64,000 nt of DNA from Rhyzopertha dominica (lineage: Eukaryota; Arthropoda; Insecta; Coleoptera; Bostrichidae), in contig QCXZ01000137.1 in the NCBI GenBank assembly GCA_025024175.1, forward strand, positions 19,468,001 to 19,532,000. Direction: 5' to 3'. This document shows positions 47,470 through 58,315 of the stretch, piece after piece. The notes below the pieces were generated by a model. It ran no database searches. It had not been told where the DNA came from and saw only the letters and a program-made list of their open reading frames with translations. The first letter of the stretch is position 1, and every line of letters starts with the position of its first letter. The position numbers and the translations under genes are program-made.

Positions 47470-49090
47470 ATAGGGCACAAATTATACAAATAAATCTATA
47501 TTGCCAGTGTTTTCGCTACTTCGGCACCAACCTCCACGAAACTGTCAAAGTTGATATCACAATTCTGCGATGATGCATTAAAATGATCAACGGTAAGGTT
47601 GAAGTACAATTTTTTACACGGTTTTGACTAGAAAGTCAAATTCCATCCAGTATGGAAACGAGGAACATGAAAAAACAACTTAGCCAAAAGTCGGGGACCA
47701 TCGATCTTATTGTTAACTATATTGTAAAGAAATTTCATCACCAAAAGATGTGAAACGCGGTTTGGGAAAAAATGGTTTTGCATAAATAACAAAATTTTTG
47801 CGCACTTATGAAATATCTCTGCTGTTTATGAAAACTCATTTCTATAAAAATATTTTTTTACAAAACTTTTTAAAATAAAACTATTAAATGTAAAACCTTT
47901 ACAATATTTAATAAATATAAAAAATTGTTATTTATTACGATCATTTTTATCCCAAACGACGCTTAATAAAAAGAAATCATCCTGTATTTAAAGAATTAAG
48001 ATTAAATCTTGTCAACAGTTGTACCTGTACCCTGTGGTATAAATACTATCCTCAAAGTAACTAAATATTTTAAGAACTTTCTTAGAACCGATTCAATTAA
48101 ATCAGTATAGAGACTTATAAAGAGGAAACCAAATTAACGCTCCGTATTCAAGTTTCGAACGAACTAACGAAACAAAAAAATTTCAATGTGTTGCTACGCT
48201 GAAAGTATTTATGACACGTTCATTGAAAGTTAGTATATAGTCAAACGTAACAGGTAAGTCCCTAATCCTAATAGAAAGTTAAATGCTATTAATGCAGTAA
48301 GTATAAGTTGGAACCAACTGTTTCCTTGAAGATTTAACTATAACGCGTTTGGTTATGTTCAGAGACACCATTAAGAACTCGAAGCAAATCCTCCTGTAGA
48401 ATATGGCAGTCGTGAACAGAGTTAATGTCGCTATATGCTTTCAAGTCAGCAGCAAAAATCAGCTTGTTACTATTAATGATACTTGTAATATCATTAGTAA
48501 ATAACGAAAACAGCAAAGTACCAAAATTCAATCTGAGAGATACCTGAGGAAACAACAAACTCATCCATTGGCGAAATAGTTTATGCTGGTTTAATTCTAA
48601 TGATAGTGTTGGTAATGTATTGTATTCTCCTTATGCTTGAAGAAGAAACAAAATACAATTCCAAAACGTTACCATTAAATGAATTGTGTCTTTGCATCGC
48701 ACACCCTTAACAACGTTTTTAACGAGTGGTCATAAACCAAAGGTAACAAAGATTGGAAAATTCTAATTCAGAAAGATTTGAAGTTATTTAGGATTACGAC
48801 ATACTTGTCCATGACATCGTTCACACATGCTTGAGTATTAAAATCATCTAATATAATTATACTATATTTATGACACTCANTATAAGAACTAAGGATATTG
48901 AAAAACAATTCATGATCCGCATATGAAATACTGGGGGGAATGTATACAGGTTATCTAGATAAAAGCACTTAAAATTATTTATTCTAATCCCCAACACCAA
49001 CAATATCAACAGAAGGGACAAGTCGCAAAGTCCTTGTAAAATCAAACTGAAAACAGATGCAGTCATTTCTAACATCGAAGAGAATTGTCG
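47470..49090 (-). mobile_element. Non-LTR retrotransposon with endonuclease and reverse transcriptase pieces
   Basis: On minus, 49050-48700 carries an endonuclease-type segment (Tyr-Ile-Pro-Pro-Ser, then Ile-Ile-Leu-Asp-Asp-Phe-Asn). 48564-48334 reads a palm region (Asn-Phe-Gly-Thr-Leu-Leu-Phe, Phe-Ala-Ala-Asp-Leu-Lys where Phe-Ala-Asp-Asp is active). 48200-48020 reads thumb remnants (Leu-Glu/Asn-Tyr/Thr-type, Arg-Lys-Phe-Leu-Lys-Tyr-Leu). 47750-47500 reads the C-terminal block (Asp-Gly-Pro-Arg-Leu-Leu-Ala). Frameshifts and a deletion between endonuclease and palm make it dead. It resembles the Jockey group and is cut by a small insertion at about 47748-47985. Confidence 0.7.
47748..47985. 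mobile_element. Possible MITE inserted in the non-LTR element
   Basis: The ends match imperfectly in inverted orientation around CGGTTTGGGAAAAAATGG and its partner near 47940-47970. The right end finishes ATCCTG before TA; the left end seems truncated. It separates two adjoining parts of the retroelement protein. Confidence 0.35.
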
Positions 49091-50718
49091 ATATTATACC
49101 AAAATTTAATTTAATTATTGATTGGGGTGCTCCGATGCTGCTTGTTTATATGAATGAACTAATGCGAATGGTACTTGACCTTGTTGGCCCCATATTAATT
49201 GTGCAAGTTTGTCTGTAATCCACAAAAATCTATTTATATCTGTTATATCTCGTCTCAGGTAATCATTTTTTCCAAACTATTAGTCTTTGACTAATGTTCA
49301 GCAAACAACTACGTACTTATTACGAGTAGTGCATCAATGCTGTTTTGCTTAATTAATTTAAAATAATTGTAACTGCACTTACATCACTCACTGCTTAGAC
49401 CGACTAAAACTAATTAGTGAAATTCCTATTCCTGTAATTTACGTTTAACTACAGTTAGGGATGCGCTCTAGTAAATGCGTTGGGATCTACTATGCATGAG
49501 CTTGCACATTTAGCATTTTATATTTGTTTATATTATATATAGGACTTCGGTTTACTACCGAACTTTTTGTTCTGTTGCTCATTATTTCGTCTCCAACAGA
49601 TCATATTTTATATAAAATTGAAATATATTTGGTGTGCTGACTGTACATACATCGGTAAATTGATTACAGAGATACAAACGAAATAATACAAGGCATGCTT
49701 TTCTGTATTTACAAATGCACAAATAGCAAAATATATATATACAGTAAGTTCTACTTTAGATATTTTTCAATTGTATACGTATGCTTGGCTCATATTAGTC
49801 AGACAATTTACTGCAAAGAAATAAACCAAAATAAGTAGGACACTCTTGTATGTTAAGTATTGCTCGATTTATTTAAATAAAAGTCTGATTGAAGAATGCG
49901 AATGGGAATTATGGTAAATAAACTGTACATTTTCATATTTTATGCTCCTTAAAAGGACGTCAAAGATGACCTTCACAATTTTAAATAAATTTAAATAAAT
50001 TAAAATAAAAAGGTTTTCTTATGCATTGTTTTGTGATAATAAATGAACAACTCGACAATCCTTTCAAAAGTGCACAAAGCTGTGTAGCATCAGCGGCGCT
50101 ACTAGCATTGAAGGTGTGCTTTAGATATCGTATATCACGTTTTCATCATTATCATCTAAACATGCTTAGTACCTTAAAAGTTAGTTCGCTTGCTTTTTTC
50201 CAATCCTCCTATTTTAAACCCTACAACATACAAAGGATCAAGTAGCATTATCTTTGAACAGGAAGAACTGACAATTTTCCCTTTTGGGATAGAGATCGTT
50301 TCTTAAAGATTATTTTAAGAAGTCTAAAAGTAAAAGTAGAAGGGATTCGAACGCCTACTTACAATGCTCGTTGCCGTTCATTATAACGAACTCGTAATTA
50401 TTCAAATTACAGTGACTAACAAGCAAATGCAAACTCAACAAAACAAGTTATGCATTACTGCATTTTGGATATATGGGGTAATGAACTGGAAGCTTTTATA
50501 TATTTTTAGTTACTACAAAAAATCTCTTCCATAAAATTAATCCTAAAGAAATGTTGTATAATTACAAACATATTGCAGGTACGAGGTACACCTTCTCCAT
50601 CAAGACGACAGGCTTAAAATCGGCGCGACATGCTATTTATGCGGTTATCTAGTGCCTGCTGGTCCAGATTATCCCACTCGTCAGTTGCAGCACCACGAAG
50701 CTCTCATTACAGTGTTAG
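49091..50718. other. No gene seen
   Basis: AT-rich. A short Trp-Cys-Ala-Asp-Cys-Thr-Tyr-Ile-Gly reading at 49630-49690 recalls a GIY-YIG domain scrap, but is too short to call. The rest is unassigned up to the foldback element's target site. Confidence 0.4.
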
Positions 50719-50727
50719 GCGGTATTC
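50719..50727. repeat. Left 9-bp target-site duplication GCGGTATTC
   Basis: GCGGTATTC directly abuts the foldback element's left end and is repeated exactly at 58307-58315. Confidence 0.9.
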
Positions 50728-53700
50728 GGGTGCGTTAAGCTGGCCCGGCAGTTTTTCATTTTTCAAAATATTTTTACACAACTGAAGAATGCTAGGCAAA
50801 TGCTAGCGAATGCTGTCATTTTTAAGAAAAATGCTAGGTATATAAGGTAAAAAAAATAATTTAATTTTCCGGGCCAACTTAACGACAGCCCGGACATATT
50901 AAATATTTACAAAAATCTTTTGCTACATATAGAATGCTAGCGAAATGCTAGCGAATGCTGGGGTTTATTTCAAAAATGCTACGTAAATAAAGCCGTACGG
51001 ATAACTCAAAGTTGCCGGACCAACTTAACGCCAGCCCGGACCTGGTTATTTTTTGCAGTTTTTGTCATCAGTCCGTGAATGCTAGCGAAATGCTGGCGAA
51101 TGCTGGAGTTTATTTCAAAAATGCTATGTAAATAAGGCCATACGGATAACTTAAAGTTGCCGGGCTTAAATAACGCCAGCCCGGACCTGGTTATTTTTTT
51201 GCAGTTTTTGTCATCAGTCCATGAATGCTAGCAAAATGCTGGCGAATGCTGGGGTTTATTTCAAAAATGCTATGCAAATAAGGCCATACGGATAACTTAA
51301 AGTTGCCGGGCTTAAATAACGCCAGCCCGGACCTGGTTATTTTTTGCAGTTTTTGTCATCAGTCCGTGAATGCTAGCGAAATGCTGGCGAATGCTGGGGT
51401 TTATTTCAAAAATGCTATGTAAATAAGGCCGTACGGATAACTTAAAAATGCTGGGCCTAAATAACGCCAGCCCGGACCTGGTTATTTTTTGCAGTTTTTG
51501 TCATCAGTCCGTAAATGCTAGCGAAATGCTGGCGAATGCTGGAGTTTATTTCAAAAATGCTATGTAAATAAGGCCATACGGATAACTTAAAGTTGCCGGG
51601 CTTAAATAACGCCAGCCCGGACCTGGTTATTTTTTGCAGTTTTTGTCATCAGTCCGTGAATGCTAGCGAAATGCTGGCGAATGCTGGAGTTTATTTCAAA
51701 AATGCTATGTAAATAAGGCCGTACGGATAACTTAAAAATGCTGGGCCTAAATAACGCCAGCCCGGACCTGGTTATTTTTTGCAGTTTTTGTCATCAGTCC
51801 GTGAATGCTAGCGAAATGCTGGCGAATGCTGGGGTTTATTTCAAAAATGCTATGTAAATAAGGCCATACGGATAACTTAAAGTTGCCGGGCTTAAATAAC
51901 GCCAGCCCGGACCTGGTTATTTTTTGCAGTTTTTGTCATCAGTCCGTGAATGCTAGCGAAATGCTGGCGAATGCTGGGGTTTATTTCAAAAATGCTATGT
52001 AAATAAGGCCGTACGGATAACTTAAAAATGCCGGGCCTAAATAACGCCAGCCCGGACCTGGTTATTTTTTGCAGTTTTTGTCATCAGTCCGTGAATGCTA
52101 GCGAAATGCTGGCGAATGCTGGGGTTTATTTCAAAAATGCTATGTAAATAAGGCCATACGGATAACTTAAAGTTGCCGGGCTTAAATAACGCCAGCCCGG
52201 ACCTGGTTATTTTTTGCAGTTTTTGTCATCAGTCCATGAATGCTAGCGAAATGCTGGCGAATGCTGGGGTTTATTTCAAAAATGCTATGTAAATAAGGCC
52301 GTACGGATAACTTAAAAATGCTGGGCCTAAATAACGCCAGCCCGGACCTGGTTATTTTTTGCAGTTTTTGTCATCAGTCCGTGAATGCTAGCGAAATGCT
52401 GGCGAATGCTGGGGTTTATTTCAAAAATGCTATGTAAATAAGGCCATACGGATAACTTAAAGTTGCCGGGCTTAAATAACGCCAGCCCGGACCTGGTTAT
52501 TTTTTGCAGTTTTTGTCATCAGTCCATGAATGCTAGCGAAATGCTGGCGAATGCTGGGGTTTATTTCAAAAATGCTATGTAAATAAGGCCGTACGGATAA
52601 CTTAAAAATGCTGGGCCTAAATAACGCCAGCCCGGACCTGGTTATTTTTTGCAGTTTTTGTCATCAGTCCGTGAATGCTAGCGAAATGCTGGCGAATGCT
52701 GGGGTTTATTTCAAAAATGCTATGTAAATAAGGCCATACGGATAACTTAAAGTTGCCGGGCTTAAATAACGCCAGCCCGGACCTGGTTATTTTTTGCAGT
52801 TTTTGTCATCAGTCCGTGAATGCTAGCGAAATGCTGGCGAATGCTGGGGTTTATTTCAAAAATGCTATGTAAATAAGGCCGTACGGATAACTTAAAAATG
52901 CTGGGCTTAAATAACGCCAGCCCGGACCTGGTTATTTTTTGCAGTTTTTGTCATCAGTCCGTGAATGCTAGCGAAATGCTGGCGAATGCTGGGGTTTATT
53001 TCAAAAATGCTATGTAAATAAGGCCGTACGGATAACTTAAAAATGCTGGGCCTAAATAACGCCAGCCCGGACCTGGTTATTTTTTGCAGTTTTTGTCATC
53101 AGTCCGTGAATGCTAGCGAAATGCTGGCGAATGCTGGGGTTTATTTCAAAAATGCTATGTAAATAAGGCCGTACGGATAACTTAAAAATGCTGGGCCTAA
53201 ATAACGCCAGCCCGGACCTGGTTATTTTTTGCAGTTTTTGTCATCAGTCCGTGAATGCTAGCGAAATGCTGGCGAATGCTGGGGTTTATTTCAAAAATGC
53301 TATGTAAATAAGGCCATACGGATAACTTAAAGTTGCCGGGCTTAAATAACGCCAGCCCGGACCTGGTTATTTTTTGCAGTTTTTGTCATCAGTCCGTGAA
53401 TGCTAGCGAAATGCTGGCGAATGCTGGGGTTTATTTCAAAAATGCTATGTAAATAAGGCCGTACGGATAACTTAAAAATGCTGGGCCTAAATAACGCCAG
53501 CCCGGACCTGGTTATTTTTTGCAGTTTTTGTCATCAGTCCGTGAATGCTAGCGAAATGCTGGCGAATGCTGGGGTTTATTTCAAAAATGCTATGTAAATA
53601 AGGCCATACGGATAACTTAAAGTTGCCGGGCTTAAATAACGCCAGCCCGGACCTGGTTATTTTTTGCAGTTTTTGTCATCAGTCCGTGAATGCTAGCGAA

Positions 53701-55100
53701 ATGCTGGCGAATGCTGGGGTTTATTTCAAAAATGCTATGTAAATAAGGCCGTACGGATAACTTAAAAATGCTGGGCTTAAATAACGCCAGCCCGGACCTG
53801 GTTATTTTTTGCAGTTTTTGTCATCAGTCCGTGAATGCTAGCGAAATGCTGGCGAATGCTGGGGTTTATTTCAAAAATGCTATGTAAATAAGGCCGTACG
53901 GATAACTTAAAAATGCTGGGCCTAAATAACGCCAGCCCGGACCTGGTTATTTTTTGCAGTTTTTGTCATCAGTCCGTGAATGCTAGCGAAATGCTGGCGA
54001 ATGCTGGAGTTTATTTCAAAAATGCTATGTAAATAAGGCCATACGGATAACTTAAAGTTGCCGGGCTTAAATAACGCCAGCCCGGACCTGGTTATTTTTT
54101 GCAGTTTTTGTCATCAGTCCGTGAATGCTAGCGAAATGCTGGCGAATGCTGGAGTTTATTTCAAAAATGCTATGTAAATAAGGCCATGCGGATAACTTAA
54201 AGTTGCCGGGCTTAAATAACGCCAGCCCGGACCTGGTTATTTTTTGCAGTTTTTGTCATCAGTCCGTGAATGCTAGCGAAATGCTGGCGAATGCTGGAGT
54301 TTATTTCAAAAATGCTATGTAAATAAGGCCATACGGATAACTTAAAGTTGCCGGGCTTAAATAACGCCAGCCCGGACCTGGTTATTTTTTGCAGTTTTTG
54401 TCATCAGTCCGTGAATGCTAGCGAAATGCTGGCGAATGCTGGAGTTTATTTCAAAAATGCTATGTAAATAAGGCCATACGGATAACTTAAAGTTGCCGGG
54501 CTTAAATAACGCCAGCCCGGACCTGGTTATTTTTTTGCAGTTTTTGTCATCAGTCCATGAATGCTAGCAAAATGCTGGTGAATGCTGGGGTTTATTTCAA
54601 AAAGCTATGTAAATAAGGCCGTACGGATAACTTAAATATGCTGGGCCTAAATAACGCCAGCCCGGACCTGGTTATTTTTTGCAGTTTTTGTCATCAGTCC
54701 GTGAATGCTAGCGAAATGCTGGCGAATGCTGGGGTTTATTTCAAAAATGCTATGTAAATAAGGCCATACGGATAACTTAAAGATATTGGGCCTAAATAAC
54801 GCCAGCCCGGACCTGGTTATTTTTTGCAGTTTTTGTCATCAGTCCGTGAATGCTAGCGAAATGCTGGCGAAAGCTGGGACTTATTTCAAAAATGCTATGT
54901 AAATAAGGCCCTACGGATAACTTAAAGTTGCCGGGCCATCTTCAGCTCTCACTTCCTAAATGCCAGCAAGAAACTGTTTGTCATTACAATTTTTTTAATC
55001 ATTCCATTAATGCTAGCGAATGCTGGGATTTGTTTGAAAAATAAGGCGTAAATAACTGCCGGTCTATCTTAACGTCAACCCGGTCCTGATTTTTTGCACT
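50728..55100 (+). repeat. Left foldback arm: terminal module plus about 27 tandem 145-bp units
   Basis: The CCAGCCCGGACCTGGTTATT block recurs at 51031, 51176, 51322, 51467 and onward every 145 bp to 54803. Two unit types differ at the end (GTTGCCGGGCTT versus AAATGCTGGGCCT, linked with CCATACGG versus CCGTACGG). They mostly alternate from 51322 to 53932, making a 290-bp higher-order repeat; a run of one type ends the array. Within each unit, 10-11 bp words GAATGCTAGC / GAAATGCTGGC / GAATGCTGG form a mini-array. The innermost unit (54930-55100) is strongly diverged. Confidence 0.93.
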
Positions 55101-56956
55101 TTATATCATCAGTCTGTGAATCAAAATAAAAACATAAACAATAAAAAAAAGTTACTAACGATAAAGGTACTTCTAATTGTTTTTTTTTGGCGCAACCCAA
55201 TATACGTATTGTCACAACTGTTTGGTTTCAAATTTGAATCCACGACAGCTATTAGTTTTGTCACTTTGACATTAAAAAAATATTATTATTATTTATGTCA
55301 GTACAATTATGCCTTTTCTCCAAATTCCTTTATTCTAAATACAGTAATCAGTTTCGAAGTAATTAATGCAACCCCATCCTCGGACCATCGGTTACAAAAA
55401 GAAGCATAGATCTACATACATTTAAATTTTACCATCAATTTAGCTTACAATAAACCATTGTCATTCTGACGTTATTAATTTAACATAAATATCATTGCCA
55501 CCTGAACGCTAAACTTTTTCTGAAAGAGACTGTTAATTAGTGAAGCAGGTTCAAAATTTACTTGAGAATTTTGATGTTTTTATTCTTTTATTCTTGTTTT
55601 ACAATCTTTTTAAAGTTCCACCTATACATACACAGTTACAGTCATCGCATCGTAATTTGTACACCCCACATTTATCAATCATTGGTACTATATCTTTATT
55701 ATTAAATATAGCTTTTTCCAAAATTAAGGCAGGTTTAAAAATAATTAATATATTATCTTTATTTAAAATATCTTTAATTTTGCTGCTAATGTTACCGACA
55801 TAAGAAATATTTTTTAATACATTGCAAAACATTCATATTTGGAAAATATTCATATATTAATTTATTATATAATTTCTTATTTAATAATGTATCAACTATT
55901 TTTGTTTTTATGCCATTAATTTCTGCTATTTGTTTTATTATATTTGGCTCATTACTAAATTTGGTGTGATTTAAAGGTACTTTTAATAATCTATTTAAAT
56001 TACTATCTAAAACAGCTATTTTGTGTTGCCATGGGTGCAAAGACTTACTGTGTACAGATATTCCTGTAGAAGTTGGTTTTCGAAATATATTAAATTCAAT
56101 TTTAGAATTAACCTCTAATATATAAAAAATTAAATTGTTCTCACATTCAATTTCTACATCAAACTGAATATTAGATTTCTTAGCATTCAGGTGGTTAACA
56201 AATGTTTTTCATTCTTCTAAATTATCTGTCCAAATACCTAAAANATCACCCACATATCATTTGTAAAATAAAATTTTATTTCTGTAAATATTTGAATCGT
56301 TCATGATATAATTGCTTTTATAACTGTCGACATATACGTATATCAGCTAGAACGGGCGACAAAGGACTGCCCATTGCTAAAGATTCTTGGGCGTAAGTTA
56401 CATTGATGTATTTGAAAAAATTTTGTTCCAGACAAATACGAAGTAATTTTAATAAATCATCAGCTGTATCACTTGATAAGTTGCTATTATAAAAAAAATC
56501 ATTTAGAATTGATAGTCTTTCATTAACCAGGATTCTTGTATACAAATTTTTAACGTCTAACGAAAAAAATGTTGCGTTAAATGGGAGATTATTTCTTTCA
56601 AATTACTAATTAAATCAATAGAATTTTTAATAACGAACTGAAATTGTAAATTAATATTTTCTTTTATATATGAATTTAAAAAATTTTGTACATCATATGT
56701 AGGAGATTTTATATAAGATACCACTGGCTGAATAGGAATTAAATCAGGAATAGTGCTTTTTTGTAATTTTAATAAACCATACATTCTTGGTATTGTGGTA
56801 TTATCTGGTGCAAATTTTTTGTTTACCTCTGGAGATATTAGTTGAATTTAGTGTTGTTTTAACTTGTCTGATATTCAAATTATTGCTTTCCATAAAATTT
56901 TACTTCTTTTTATGGTAATCTATCCTATTGAGATTAACTAAGTTATTGCCATTATC
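55101..56956 (-). other. Central loop of the foldback element
   Basis: Non-repetitive, very AT-rich sequence between the arms. Its main content is the decayed Penelope-like gene at 55600-56850. 55110-55590 has no recognised coding sequence (a plus-strand 97-codon frame at 55116 has no features I can assign). Confidence 0.6.
55600..56850 (-). pseudogene. Penelope-like reverse transcriptase with partial GIY-YIG domain
   Basis: Minus-strand readings in order begin with Met-Tyr-Gly-Leu-Leu-Lys-Leu-Gln-Lys, then Val-Ser-Tyr-Ile-Lys-Ser-Pro-Thr-Tyr. Leu-Tyr-Thr-Arg-Ile and Leu-Ala-Met-Gly-Ser-Pro-Leu-Ser-Pro-Val-Leu-Ala-Asp-Ile follow. Then comes a worn palm Tyr-Val-Gly-Asp where Tyr-Val-Asp-Asp is expected, followed by Ile-Phe-Arg-Lys-Pro-Thr and Leu-His-Pro-Trp-Gln-His-Lys. 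Near the end are Lys-Cys-Gly-Val-Tyr-Lys-Leu-Arg-Cys-Asp-Asp-Cys and Cys-Ile-Gly. This is the domain order of Penelope-like elements. Both ends are missing: the finger region at the start and the endonuclease after its first motif. Frameshifts and one N are present. It is not closely similar to the 44-kb copy. Confidence 0.8.
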
Positions 56957-58306
56957 ATTATTAAAAATAACCAGGTCGGGGCCGGCGTTAAGCTGTCCGG
57001 CAACGTTCATTCATCCGTACGGTCTTATTTACATAGCATTTTTGAAATAAACCCCAGCATTGGCCAGCATTTCGCTAGCATTCACGGACTGATGACAAAA
57101 ACTGGAAAAAATAACCAGGTCCGGGCTGGCGTTATTTAGGCCCAGCATCTTTAAGTTATCCGTATGGCCTTATTTACATAGCATTTTTGAAATAAACCCC
57201 AGCATTCGCCAGCATTTCGCTAGCATTCACGGACTGATGACAAAAACTGCAAAAAAAATTACCAGGTCCGGGCTGGCGTTATTTAGGCCCGGCAACTTTA
57301 AGTTATCCGTACGGCCTTATTTACATAGCATTTTTGAAATAAACCCCAGCATTCGCCAGCATTTCGCTAGCATTCATGGACTGATGACAAAAACTCAAAA
57401 TAATAACCAGGTCCGGGCTGGCGTTATTTAGGCCGGGCAACTTTAAGTTATCCGTACGGCCTTATTTACATAGCATTTTTGAAATAAACCCCAGCATTCT
57501 CCAGCATTTCGCTAGCATTCATGGACTGCTGACAAAAACTCAAAATAATAACCAGGTCCGGGCTGGCGTTATTTAGGCCGGGCAACTTTAAGTTATCCGT
57601 ACGGCCTTATTTACATAGCATTTTTGAAATAAACCCCAGCATTCGCCAGGATTTCGCTAGCATTCATGGACTGATGACAAAAACTNAAAGTAATAACCAG
57701 GTCCGGGCTGGCGTTATTTAGGCCGAGCAACTTTAAGTTATCCGTACGGCCTTATTCACATAGCATTTTTGAAATAAACCCCAGCATTCGTCAGCATTTC
57801 GCTAGCATTCACGGACTGAAGACAAAAACTGCAAAAAAATAACCAGGTCCGGGCTGGCGTTATTTAGGCCCGGCAACTTTAAGTTATCCGTACGGCCTTA
57901 TTTACATAGCATTTTTGAAATAAACCCCAGCATTCGCCAGCATTTCGCTAGCATTCAGGGACTGATGACAAAAACTGCAAAAAATAACAAGGTCCGGGCT
58001 GGCGTTAAGTTGGCCCGGCAACTTTGAGTTATCCGTACGGCCTTATTTACGTAGCATTTTTAAAATAAACCCCAGCATTCGCTAGCATTTCGCTAGCATT
58101 CTATATGTAGCAAAAAATTTTTGTAAATATTTAATATGTCCGGGCTGTCGTTAAGTTGGCCCGGAAAATTAAATTATTTTTTTTTACCTTATTTACCTAG
58201 CATTTTTCTTATAAATGACAGCATTCGCTAGCATTTGCCTAGCATTCTTCAGTTGTGTAAAAATATTTTGAAAAATGAAAAACTGCCGGGCCAGCTTAAC
58301 GCACCC
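56957..58306 (-). repeat. Right foldback arm: about 9 inverted 145-bp units plus terminal module
   Basis: The reverse-complement block begins CCAGGTC at 56971, 57115, 57262, 57407, 57552, 57697 and 57843, with a variant at 57988 and the terminal module to 58306. Units differ more among themselves than in the left arm (small indels in the poly-A and CAAAAT segments). Confidence 0.92.
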
Positions 58307-58315
58307 GCGGTATTC
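58307..58315. repeat. Right 9-bp target-site duplication GCGGTATTC
   Basis: Exact copy of 50719-50727 immediately after the element's right end. Confidence 0.9.

Larger units (their letters stand above)
50728..58306. mobile_element. Foldback-type DNA transposon, 7.58 kb, with arrayed inverted-repeat arms
   Basis: The termini GGGTGCGTTAAGCTGGCCCG (left) and its reverse complement (right) are flanked by a perfect 9-bp duplication. The outer 300 bp of both arms match nearly base for base. Each arm then becomes an array of a 145-bp unit, about 27 copies left and about 9 right. Long repeat-built arms with 9-bp duplications are the hallmark of Drosophila Foldback elements, which are placed with the Mutator (MuDR) superfamily. 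No MuDR-like transposase is visible. The centre (55110-56956) holds a decayed Penelope-like gene instead, so this copy is non-autonomous. Confidence 0.9.

Noticed and set aside
50584..50718. Possible coding sequence flanking the foldback insertion (continuing at 58316)
   Set aside because: Joining the flanks across the element gives short frames with stops and no recognisable family.
57080..57130. CUGAUGA followed by GAAA and GUCC in the inverted foldback units, suggesting a hammerhead in the 145-bp repeat
   Set aside because: The segment between the two core boxes cannot form helix II, and most units read GCAAAA instead of GGAAAA. The match is coincidental.
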